Source: Candidatus Pelagibacterales bacterium (lineage in GTDB: Bacteria > Pseudomonadota > Alphaproteobacteria > TMED109). From it: a DNA stretch of 10,944 bases. The translations under genes were made by a program, and so were the position numbers. Shown here piece after piece: positions 4,631 to 10,944 of this stretch; position 1 is the stretch's first letter, and every line of letters begins with the position of its first letter. The notes under the pieces were generated by a model that saw nothing but the letters and a program-made list of their open reading frames with translations, made no database searches and was not told the DNA's origin. The stretch lies in assembly GCA_002732015.1 (NCBI GenBank), contig PCCU01000019.1:1-10944 (forward strand). The letters run 5' to 3'.

Positions 4631-7315
4631 ATGAAAATAAAAGACAACCTAAATAACTTCAATCATTTGGAGGCAGAAAATAGAATTTATACTGCATGGG
4701 AAAAAAAAGACTTATTTTCTAGTAAAATAGATCATAAAAAAAAAAATTTTTCTATGATAATGCCTCCACCTAATGTTACGGGCAACCTGCATATAGGGCA
4801 TGCACTAAATATGACTATACAAGATATTTTGAGTAGATTTTGGAGAATGAACGGAAGAAATGTTTTATGGCAACCTGGTACTGACCATGCAGGCATAGCA
4901 ACACAAAGTATTGTAGAAAAAAACTTGCTGAAAGAAGAGAACCTCCGGAAAAATAATATTGGCAAAGAAAAGTTTATTTCTAGAGTATGGGAGTGGAAAA
5001 AATTATCTGGTAATAAAATAGTAAATCAGATTAAGAGGCTAGGAGCATCTCCAGACTGGAAAAGATTAAAATTTACATTAGATGAAGACGTAAGTGATGC
5101 TGTTAACCATGTGTTTATAAAATTATATAAAGAAGGACTAATTTATAAGGATAGAAGATTAGTAAATTGGGATACTAAATTACAAACTGCAATATCAGAT
5201 CTTGAGGTTGAACAAAAAGAAAAAAATGGAGAGTTTTTTTATATTAAATATTTTTTAGAAAATTCAAAAAAATATATTACCGTTGCTACTACCAGACCTG
5301 AAACCTTATTTGGAGATTGCTGTGTAGCTGTTAACCCTAAGGACAAAAAATATAAAAACTATATTGGAAAGAAAGTTTATATTCCACTCACAAAAAAACT
5401 TATTCCAATTATGGCAGATAGTTATGTAGACATGGAAAAAGGAACAGGAGCATTAAAAGTAACACCAGCCCATGATTTTAATGATTTTAAAATAGGAAAA
5501 AAGTTAAAAATACCTTTTTATGAAATTTTTGATAAATATGGAAAGTTGAATGATAATGTTCCTGCTGCTTATAGAGGTATAGACAGACTGCTTGCAAGAA
5601 ATAATATTGTAAGCAATCTTAAAAAATCTGGAAATTTAGAAAAAATAGAAAAAATAAACCATTCTGTGCCATATGGAGACAGGTCAGGATCAGTGATTGA
5701 ACCTTATTTAACTGACCAGTGGTTTTTAGATGTTAAAGGATTAGCTAAAGATGCAACCTTAAAAGTAAAAAAAAATGAAACAGAGTTTGTTCCTAATAGC
5801 TGGACTAAGGTTTTTTATTCTTGGATGAGCCAAATAGAACCTTGGTGCATTTCTAGACAAATCTGGTGGGGACATCAACTACCTGTATGGTATGGACCAG
5901 ATAATAAAATTTTTGCATGCAATAATAAAAAAGTAGCAAATGAAGAGGCTACAAAATATTATGGTAAAAAAGTAGAATTGAATAGAGAAACAGATGTATT
6001 AGATACTTGGTTTTCCTCTGCGCTATGGCCATTAACCACTTTAGGTTGGCCTAAAATGACTAAAGAATATAAAGAATACTTTCCTACAAATATACTTGTA
6101 ACAGGGTTTGATATAATTTTTTTTTGGGTGTCAAGAATGATGATGCAAAGCATATACAATACTAAAAAAGTTCCTTTTAAAAAAGTTTATATTCATCCTC
6201 TTATAAGAGACAAGTTTGGACAAAAAATGTCAAAATCAAAAGGAAATATAATAGACCCACTAGAACTTATAAATAAATATGGAGCTGATCCTCTTAGATT
6301 TACTTTGGCATCATTAGCAGCTCAAGGTAAAGATATTAAATTATCTGAAGATAGTGTAAAGTTAAATAGAAATTTTGTAACTAAAATTTTTAATTCATAT
6401 AAGTTTTTACATATTAACAATTGTAATTTTAAAAAAGATTTTAAATTAGAAAATCTTAAAATAGATACAAATATCTGGATAGTAAAAAACTTAAATGATT
6501 TTATTTTATCTGTAACTAGTAATATTAAAAATCTGAGATTTAATGATGCCGTTAAAGAGATTTATTCTTTTACTAAAAATATTTATTGTGATTGGTATAT
6601 TGAGTCAGTTAAAGTACTTATAAACGAAATGAAGGAAAAAAAATCAATTGAAGAAATTCAAAACTGTTCGTCCTATTGCTTTATAGAGCTTTTAAAAGTT
6701 TGTCATCCATTTATGCCTTTCATAAGTGATGAGATTTATTTTACAAAAATGAATAATGATAAATATTTAGACCAAGTAAAATGGCCTGACAAAGTAAATT
6801 TTAAGTATAAAAAGTCTACCATTGAAAATATTGATTTATCTTTGGGTCTAATATCTAAACTTAGAAATATTAAATCCTCTCTTAAAATAGAACCAAAAAA
6901 TATTTTAACATTATTTGTTGATAGAAAGTTAACCTCTAAATTTATAAATCAAGAAACTGAAGTAATAATTAACAATTTAGCTAGAGTAAAAATTAATTTC
7001 TCAAGTTTAAAAAATAAAAAAACTGAAAATTTTACAAAGTTCTTATTTAATAATATTCCTTTTAATATTTTACATAATACTGAAGATATATCTTCTGAAA
7101 AGGATATTAGAGACTTATCTTTATTGAATAAAGAATTAAGCGCTTTTGAATTTGAAATTAAAAGAATTGAAGCTAAACTTAAAAATGATAAATTTGTTGA
7201 AAAAGCTCCAAAAAAAGTAGTAGAACTTAATAAAAACAAACTAAATAAGTATAATGATAGTAAAAATAAATTAATAGATGAAATTAATTTATTAGAAAAA
7301 AAGGAGAAGTCATGA
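4631..7315 (+). CDS. valS: Valyl-tRNA synthetase
   Basis: An 894-residue class Ia aminoacyl-tRNA synthetase that charges tRNA-Val. The N-terminal PPPNVTGNLHIGH carries the HIGH signature at residues 54-57. The CP1 editing domain, which hydrolyses Thr-tRNA-Val, shows TTRPET (220-225) and TPAHDFNDF. The return of the Rossmann fold has WWGHQLPVWY near 411-420 and DTWFSSALWP near 457-466. KMSKS is intact at 532-536 within FGQKMSKSKGNIIDP. A helical anticodon-binding domain follows, and the last ~65 residues (FEIKRIEAKLKN and KNKLIDEINLLEKKEK) form the C-terminal coiled coil typical of ValRS. Length is a little short of E. coli (951) but normal for this lineage. The start codon follows the popZ stop by 3 bases without a Shine-Dalgarno. 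Its stop overlaps the ilvD start (ATGA). An A11T5 homopolymer at 4736-4751 lies near the 5' end without disturbing the frame. Confidence 0.98.
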   Translation: MKIKDNLNNFNHLEAENRIYTAWEKKDLFSSKIDHKKKNFSMIMPPPNVTGNLHIGHALNMTIQDILSRFWRMNGRNVLWQPGTDHAGIATQSIVEKNLLKEENLRKNNIGKEKFISRVWEWKKLSGNKIVNQIKRLGASPDWKRLKFTLDEDVSDAVNHVFIKLYKEGLIYKDRRLVNWDTKLQTAISDLEVEQKEKNGEFFYIKYFLENSKKYITVATTRPETLFGDCCVAVNPKDKKYKNYIGKKVYIPLTKKLIPIMADSYVDMEKGTGALKVTPAHDFNDFKIGKKLKIPFYEIFDKYGKLNDNVPAAYRGIDRLLARNNIVSNLKKSGNLEKIEKINHSVPYGDRSGSVIEPYLTDQWFLDVKGLAKDATLKVKKNETEFVPNSWTKVFYSWMSQIEPWCISRQIWWGHQLPVWYGPDNKIFACNNKKVANEEATKYYGKKVELNRETDVLDTWFSSALWPLTTLGWPKMTKEYKEYFPTNILVTGFDIIFFWVSRMMMQSIYNTKKVPFKKVYIHPLIRDKFGQKMSKSKGNIIDPLELINKYGADPLRFTLASLAAQGKDIKLSEDSVKLNRNFVTKIFNSYKFLHINNCNFKKDFKLENLKIDTNIWIVKNLNDFILSVTSNIKNLRFNDAVKEIYSFTKNIYCDWYIESVKVLINEMKEKKSIEEIQNCSSYCFIELLKVCHPFMPFISDEIYFTKMNNDKYLDQVKWPDKVNFKYKKSTIENIDLSLGLISKLRNIKSSLKIEPKNILTLFVDRKLTSKFINQETEVIINNLARVKINFSSLKNKKTENFTKFLFNNIPFNILHNTEDISSEKDIRDLSLLNKELSAFEFEIKRIEAKLKNDKFVEKAPKKVVELNKNKLNKYNDSKNKLIDEINLLEKKEKS
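4736..4751. repeat. A11T5 homopolymer tract in the 5' part of valS
   Basis: Eleven consecutive A followed by five T, encoding His-Lys-Lys-Lys-Asn-Phe-Ser around residues 35-41, just before the first catalytic motif. A run of eight A also occurs at 4701-4708. Such runs favour slippage by polymerases and are also frequent sequencing-error sites. The frame through it is intact here. Confidence 0.8.
7301..7306 (+). promoter_or_regulatory. Strong Shine-Dalgarno site for ilvD inside the end of valS
   Basis: AAGGAG with a 5-base spacer to ATG at 7312. It is the best ribosome site in the window and lies entirely within the valS coding region, consistent with translation of ilvD from a shared valS-ilvD message. 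Confidence 0.8.
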
Positions 7316-9030
7316 GTAAATATGATAAGTCAAAATTGCCAAGCAGACATACAAGTATAGGCCCCAGTAGTGCTCCTCATAGGTCATATTACTATGCAAT
7401 GGGTATGACAACAGAACAAATAAATCAACCATTTGTTGGAGTAGTATCTACATGGAATGAGTCTGCTCCATGCAATATTACGCTTAGGCGTCAGGCTCAA
7501 TCAGTAAAAAAAGGAGTCTCTGAGGCAAATGGCACACCTAGAGAGTTTACAACTATAACTGTAACTGATGGTATTGCTATGGGACATCAAGGCATGAAAG
7601 CTTCTCTTGCTAGCAGAGAAACTATTGCTGATAGTATAGAACTAAGTGTAAGAGGGCACTCCTATGACGGTTTAGTGGGTTTGGCAGGATGCGATAAGGC
7701 CTTACCTGGAGTAATGATGGCTATGTTAAGACTAAATATACCTTCAGTTTTTATTTATGGAGGTTCAATATTACCTGGAGTTTATAAAGGAAAAAATATT
7801 ACAGTTCAAGATGTTTTTGAAGCTGTAGGTAACTATAGCGGTGGAATAATAAACGAAAATGAATTGGAAGAAATTGAAAAAGTAGCATGTCCTAGTGCGG
7901 GAAGTTGCGGAGGACAATTTACTGCAAATACAATGGCATGTGTTTCTGAGGCCTTGGGGTTAGCTATTCCAAATTCAACTATGGCTCCCGCACCATATGA
8001 AAGCAGAGACGAGTATGCTTATGAGTCAGGTAAAACGGTAATGAATTTATTATCCAATAAAATTAGGCCTAGGGATATAGTGACTATTGAGTCTTTAGAA
8101 AATGCTGCAAGAGTTGTAGCTGCATCCGGAGGTTCAACAAATGCAGCATTGCATTTACCTGCAATAGCTAACGAGGCAGGTATTAAATTTGATTTATTTG
8201 ATGTTGCAGAAATTTTTAAATCAACTCCTTACATAGCAGACTTGAAACCAGGAGGAAGTTTTGTTGCTAAAGATTTGTATGAAGTTGGAGGAGTTCCAGT
8301 ACTACTTAAAGCGTTATTAGATGGAGGCTTTTTAAATACTAACTGTTTAACTGTAACTGGAAAAACAGTTAAAGAAAATTTAAGTAAAATTGAATTTCCT
8401 AAAAATCAAAAAGTGGTAAGAACTACTAGTAATCCTATTACTAATACAGGAGGTGTAGTAGGGTTAAAAGGAAATTTAGCTCCAGAAGGATCAATAGTTA
8501 AGGTAGCTGGTATGAATAGGTTAATTCATAAGGGACCAGCTAGAGTATTTGATGCTGAAGAAGAAGCATATAAAGCAGTTGAAAATAAACAATATAAAGA
8601 GGGAGATGTTATTGTAATTAGATATGAAGGCCCTAAGGGAGGCCCCGGAATGAGAGAAATGTTGGCTACTACATCCGCTATATATGGGCAAGGAATGGGA
8701 GATAAAGTTGCTTTAATAACTGATGGTAGGTTTTCTGGGGCAACTAGAGGGTTTTGTATTGGACATGTAGGACCTGAGGCTGCTGTAGGGGGTCCTATAG
8801 CATTAATAAAAGATGGAGATATAATTACTATAGACGCTATTAAAGGTATTTTAGAGGTTGAACTATCTGTAGATGAATTGAAAAAAAGAAAGCTTAGTTG
8901 GGTGCCAAAAAAAAATGAGTATCAATCAGGAGACCTTTGGAAGTATGCCCAGTTAGTAGGACCTGCTATTAATGGAGCTGTTACTCACCCAGGAGCTGAA
9001 AAAGAAGAGTTTTGCTATGCTGATATATAA
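7312..9030 (+). CDS. ilvD: Dihydroxy-acid dehydratase
   Basis: A 572-residue IlvD/Edd family dehydratase that converts 2,3-dihydroxy-isovalerate and 2,3-dihydroxy-3-methylvalerate to the 2-keto acids used for valine, isoleucine and leucine. The three Fe-S cysteines are in place: Cys54 in WNESAPCN, Cys127 in GCDK (with Lys129, the position carbamylated in relatives), and Cys199 in CPSAGSCGG. TDGIAMGH (85-92) and the C-terminal GRFSGATRGFCIGHVGPEA, with the proposed catalytic Ser475, are also present. The three-cysteine pattern is that reported for [2Fe-2S] dihydroxy-acid dehydratases and separates it from sugar-acid dehydratases less clearly; IlvD is the best call given full length and motif spelling. 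The start overlaps valS by 4 bases (ATGA) and has a strong AAGGAG. The stop is 2 bases from the stop of the convergent gene. The pairing valS-ilvD links a branched-chain amino acid's synthesis to its tRNA charging, though this may be coincidental. Confidence 0.97.
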   Translation: MSKYDKSKLPSRHTSIGPSSAPHRSYYYAMGMTTEQINQPFVGVVSTWNESAPCNITLRRQAQSVKKGVSEANGTPREFTTITVTDGIAMGHQGMKASLASRETIADSIELSVRGHSYDGLVGLAGCDKALPGVMMAMLRLNIPSVFIYGGSILPGVYKGKNITVQDVFEAVGNYSGGIINENELEEIEKVACPSAGSCGGQFTANTMACVSEALGLAIPNSTMAPAPYESRDEYAYESGKTVMNLLSNKIRPRDIVTIESLENAARVVAASGGSTNAALHLPAIANEAGIKFDLFDVAEIFKSTPYIADLKPGGSFVAKDLYEVGGVPVLLKALLDGGFLNTNCLTVTGKTVKENLSKIEFPKNQKVVRTTSNPITNTGGVVGLKGNLAPEGSIVKVAGMNRLIHKGPARVFDAEEEAYKAVENKQYKEGDVIVIRYEGPKGGPGMREMLATTSAIYGQGMGDKVALITDGRFSGATRGFCIGHVGPEAAVGGPIALIKDGDIITIDAIKGILEVELSVDELKKRKLSWVPKKNEYQSGDLWKYAQLVGPAINGAVTHPGAEKEEFCYADI

Positions 9031-9032
9031 GG

Positions 9033-9524
9033 TTAAAAACTGATTAAAATTTTTTCATCTATTGATAATTGACTTATTAGAAATACTAAATCTTTCTTGT
9101 TTAGAGCTATACATCCTTTAGTAGGGAAATAGTTGTTTCTAGCTATATGGATGAATATAGCACTTCCCTTACCCGGAACTACTGGTTTATTATTGTAGTT
9201 TACAACTACTATAATGTCATAAATATTATCTTTCCTAAACAGTTTCTCTCTAGATTTTTTATTATTTAAATTTAATTTATTATAGTTTTTATTATTTGGA
9301 TTATCCTCCCAAATCATATTTTCTGTAATAGGATAAACATTAAGTTTAGTATTTAATTTATTTATTCTATCTTTTCTATAATATATAGGACCTAAACTGA
9401 ATTGTCCTGTTGGAGTACAATAATCTCCTTCTTTTTTAAGGCGTTTTATTCCATTTTTACCAATTGCACATCTGTACTTATATTTATGATATATTAAGAA
9501 ATAATTTCTTTTTAATATTATCAT
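9033..9524 (-). CDS. YkuD-domain L,D-transpeptidase family protein (COG3786-like)
   Basis: A 163-residue protein with the YkuD catalytic signature. His126 is in FIHIAR and Cys138 in PTKGCIAL, spaced as in H-x(11)-C with the T-x-G-C-(I/V)-A-L ending. Upstream, CAIGKNGIKRLKKEGDYCTP (19-38) followed by TGQFSLGPIYYRKDR matches the short alphaproteobacterial 'CALGRxGI...KxEGDxATPxGxF' group. Classical L,D-transpeptidases crosslink peptidoglycan or attach lipoproteins in the periplasm, but here no signal peptide is visible, which is usual for this short subgroup and leaves its compartment open. Residues 75-100 are a very Asn/Lys-rich insert, probably AT-bias filler. The start ATG at 9524 lies 1 base after the xthA stop, and no Shine-Dalgarno is seen, so translational coupling is likely. 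The 3' end is 2 bases from the ilvD stop. Confidence 0.85.
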   Translation of the reverse strand: MIILKRNYFLIYHKYKYRCAIGKNGIKRLKKEGDYCTPTGQFSLGPIYYRKDRINKLNTKLNVYPITENMIWEDNPNNKNYNKLNLNNKKSREKLFRKDNIYDIIVVVNYNNKPVVPGKGSAIFIHIARNNYFPTKGCIALNKKDLVFLISQLSIDEKILISF

Positions 9525-9525
9525 A

Positions 9526-10308
9526 TTAAAATGAAAAAGTTGCTATTATTGGGGCATGATCAGAAGTTTTTTTTTGTTTTCTTGGTGTTTCGTCAACATA
9601 AATGGCACTAAGAGAGTCTAGTGCATAAGATGATAGTAAAAAATGGTCAATTCTAATTCCTAGATTACTCTGATAGGCTTGACCATAATCCCAATAAGTA
9701 AAACCATTATTACTATGTAGAGATCTAAAGGCATCAAAGAAACCAGCATTGCAAATCTTTCTAAATAAGTTTTTAGACTCTTCTTGGTATACAGCGTCAT
9801 TTAATATCATATTTTCATTAGCTACATCATTTTTAGTTGGGCAAATATTATAATCTCCTCCTAAAACTATTTTTTCTTCATATTCCTGTAGGTTTAATAT
9901 GTGTTTGTAAAAGCTATTTAACCAATTTAGCTTATAATTAAACTTATCAGAGTTAATAGGATTACCATTAGGAGCATAAACTGAGGCAACTCTAAATCCT
10001 TTGTCTTTATAATCAACCCAAGCTTCTAAATACCTTGCTTGAGGATCTTCAAATGTAGGAAGGTTTATTTGTATATCTGATAACGGAAATTTAGAAAATA
10101 TGGCGACTCCATTATATGATTTTTGTCCATTAACTTTAATATTATAATTAAGATTTTCAAAAGCAGAATAAGGAAAATCTTCCTCTCTTGCTTTAATTTC
10201 TTGAAGCAACAAAATATCTGGGTTGTTAGTTTTAATCCATTTTAAAATTAAGTCTATTCGTGCCCTAACTGAATTAACATTCCATGAGGCTACTTTAATT
10301 TCGCTCAT
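9526..10308 (-). CDS. xthA: Exodeoxyribonuclease III (AP endonuclease)
   Basis: A 260-residue member of the exonuclease/endonuclease/phosphatase fold, which cleaves at abasic sites and trims 3' blocked ends in base-excision repair. All active-site elements are visible: Asn10 in SWNVNSVRAR, Glu37 in LLQEIKA, Tyr111 in VYAPNG, Asp152 and Asn154 in GGDYNICP, the IRIDHFLLS segment, and the catalytic Asp250-His251 in TSDHAP. Length matches the short bacterial ExoA/XthA form. Upstream in-frame ATGs would extend the protein into the erpA coding region (up to 10335); the start at 10308 is preferred because it gives the standard N-terminus and forms an ATGA overlap with the erpA stop. The gene lies between erpA and the transpeptidase gene in one tightly packed unit. 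Confidence 0.96.
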   Translation of the reverse strand: MSEIKVASWNVNSVRARIDLILKWIKTNNPDILLLQEIKAREEDFPYSAFENLNYNIKVNGQKSYNGVAIFSKFPLSDIQINLPTFEDPQARYLEAWVDYKDKGFRVASVYAPNGNPINSDKFNYKLNWLNSFYKHILNLQEYEEKIVLGGDYNICPTKNDVANENMILNDAVYQEESKNLFRKICNAGFFDAFRSLHSNNGFTYWDYGQAYQSNLGIRIDHFLLSSYALDSLSAIYVDETPRKQKKTSDHAPIIATFSF

Positions 10309-10664
10309 ATAGAGAAAGAAGTACCACAACCACATCTTGCTTTTGCTTGCGGATTTTCTATTACAAATTGGGCGCTAGAAAAATCTTCTTTCCAATCTAC
10401 TATAGAGTTTTCGATAAATTTTAATGAAATTGAGTCTGTTACAAAAACTAAATTTTGTTTTTCCTTAATTAATTTTATGTCATTTTGTTCATTATAAGAT
10501 TTATCAATTGAAAATTTATAGGAAAAACCTGAGCAACCTCCACTATCAACACTTAAACGTATAAAATTACCTGCTTTTTCAGAAAATAATATTTTTTTCA
10601 TTTGTTCTAAGGCAGAAGCAGATACTTCAAGTTTTTTATTATTTAAATTATCGATTTTATTCAT
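10305..10664 (-). CDS. erpA: A-type iron-sulfur carrier, ErpA/IscA/HesB family
   Basis: A 119-residue HesB/IscA fold protein. The three conserved cluster ligands are present: Cys44 in DSGGCSGFSY and the C-terminal Cys111 and Cys113 in ARCGCGTSFS. Such carriers receive Fe-S clusters from the ISC or SUF scaffold and pass them to apo-enzymes in the cytosol; the nearby ilvD product is an Fe-S enzyme of the kind such carriers serve. I favour ErpA because the gene is away from isc/suf genes and paired with xthA and dgt, an arrangement I recall in other Alphaproteobacteria; IscA or SufA cannot be excluded by sequence alone. ATG at 10664 has no Shine-Dalgarno. The stop codon overlaps the xthA start by 4 bases. 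dgt is divergent across 35 bases. Confidence 0.88.
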   Translation of the reverse strand: MNKIDNLNNKKLEVSASALEQMKKILFSEKAGNFIRLSVDSGGCSGFSYKFSIDKSYNEQNDIKLIKEKQNLVFVTDSISLKFIENSIVDWKEDFSSAQFVIENPQAKARCGCGTSFSI

Positions 10665-10679
10665 ATTAACTTATATAAT
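10651..10679 (+). promoter_or_regulatory. Candidate promoter for dgt
   Basis: A consensus -10 TATAAT (10674-10679), 17 bases after a poor -35 (TCGATT, 10651-10656) that lies within the first codons of erpA. Predicted start is about 10686, giving a leader of about 14 bases that contains GGA 9 bases before the ATG. The -10 is convincing, the -35 is not. Confidence 0.35.
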
Positions 10680-10700
10680 ATTTTAATGGAACTTTTACAA
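10672..10700 (-). promoter_or_regulatory. Candidate promoter for the erpA-xthA-transpeptidase unit
   Basis: On the minus strand, TTGTAA (10700-10695), exactly 17 bases, then TATATA (10677-10672), 7 bases before the ATG at 10664. Transcription would start within a base or so of the start codon. It overlaps the candidate dgt promoter, so the two -10 elements share bases 10674-10677. Confidence 0.35.
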
Positions 10701-10944
10701 TGTTTAAAAAAAATATAGCTATATTTGCTACTCAGTTTTCAAAGACGAAAGGAAGATTGTTTAATGAAAAAGAAGATAAAAATAGATCTGTCTATCAAAG
10801 AGATAGAGACAGGATTATCCACTCCGCTGCATTCCGAAGATTAGAACACAAAACACAAGTATTTGTACACCACGAAGGAGACCATTATAGGTCAAGACTT
10901 ACTCATACAATTGAGGTTAGCCAAATAGCTAGAACAATTTCAAG
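10700..10944 (+). CDS. dgt: Deoxyguanosinetriphosphate triphosphohydrolase-like protein, 5' part only
   Basis: The first 81 codons of an HD-domain dNTP triphosphohydrolase, cut by the right edge. YQRDRDRIIHSAAFRRLEHK (32-51) and TQVF match the conserved N-terminal block of bacterial Dgt proteins. RSRLTHTIEVSQIAR (64-78) contains His69, the first metal ligand of the HD motif. These enzymes split dNTPs to nucleoside plus tripolyphosphate, trimming dNTP pools. The remaining HD residues lie outside the window, so completeness cannot be judged. The ATG at 10700 gives the usual short N-terminus; an ATG at 10686 is in another frame. It is divergent from erpA with a 35-base gap holding candidate promoters in both directions. 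Confidence 0.93.
   Translation, partial: MFKKNIAIFATQFSKTKGRLFNEKEDKNRSVYQRDRDRIIHSAAFRRLEHKTQVFVHHEGDHYRSRLTHTIEVSQIARTIS

Noticed and set aside
6949..7239. Minus-strand open frame of 96 codons in the 3' part of valS
   Set aside because: A shadow of the AT-rich coiled-coil region of valS; the plus-strand reading is clearly the real one.
9031..9060. Rho-independent terminator after ilvD
   Set aside because: The sequence has T and A runs but no stem of useful length or GC content on either strand.
10306..10335. Upstream ATG for xthA at 10335
   Set aside because: It would add nine residues (MWLWYFFLY) encoded within erpA; ATG at 10308 gives the standard N-terminus and a typical ATGA overlap.
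1..10944. Mobile element, CRISPR array, prophage or defence system
   Set aside because: No transposase, integrase, spaced repeat array, toxin-antitoxin pair or nuclease-defence gene is visible; all genes but one fit conserved families, and composition is even throughout.

Overview
The window is AT-rich (roughly 30% G+C by eye), gene-dense DNA from a bacterium, most likely a free-living, low-GC alphaproteobacterium of the marine streamlined kind (SAR11, HIMB59 or PS1-like). I infer the class from gene order and gene content. The run pcm-like methyltransferase, tolC, DUF2497/popZ, valS is an alphaproteobacterial arrangement, and popZ itself belongs to that class. A complete ilvD, an old-yellow-enzyme reductase and a thiolase argue against an obligate parasite. 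I cannot place it more finely from the sequence alone.

Layout. Positions 1-224 (minus) hold the 5' end of a thiolase-like gene, and 245-315 (minus) a tRNA-Cys(GCA) directly upstream of it. From 380 to 9030 the plus strand carries seven genes in a row: a XenA/YqjM-type flavin reductase, an unrecognised protein with a C-terminal membrane anchor, a degenerate protein-isoaspartate methyltransferase homologue, TolC, a PopZ-like polar organiser, valyl-tRNA synthetase, and dihydroxy-acid dehydratase. The last two overlap by 4 bases. On the minus strand, reading leftwards from 10664, erpA, xthA and a YkuD-type L,D-transpeptidase are packed with a 4-base overlap and a 1-base gap, and they converge on ilvD with 2 bases between stop codons. 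dgt starts at 10700 (plus), divergent from erpA, and runs off the window. No stretch longer than 300 bases lacks a gene; the largest gaps are about 50-65 bases.

How the genes relate. TolC and PopZ concern the cell envelope and cell poles, valS and the tRNA concern translation, ilvD makes branched-chain amino acids, and ilvD needs an Fe-S cluster of the kind that A-type carriers such as ErpA deliver. xthA and dgt handle DNA repair and dNTP quality. Most of this is conserved housekeeping. I see no mobile element, CRISPR array, toxin-antitoxin pair or defence island.

The points most worth a second look are: the PopZ homologue, whose linker is strongly basic instead of acidic and proline-rich; the methyltransferase homologue with an altered SAM loop; the unknown tail-anchored protein; and a possible pattern of leaderless transcripts, in which several ATG starts lack a Shine-Dalgarno and have a -10-like hexamer 6-8 bases upstream, while the genes inferred to start with TTG have clear Shine-Dalgarno sites.
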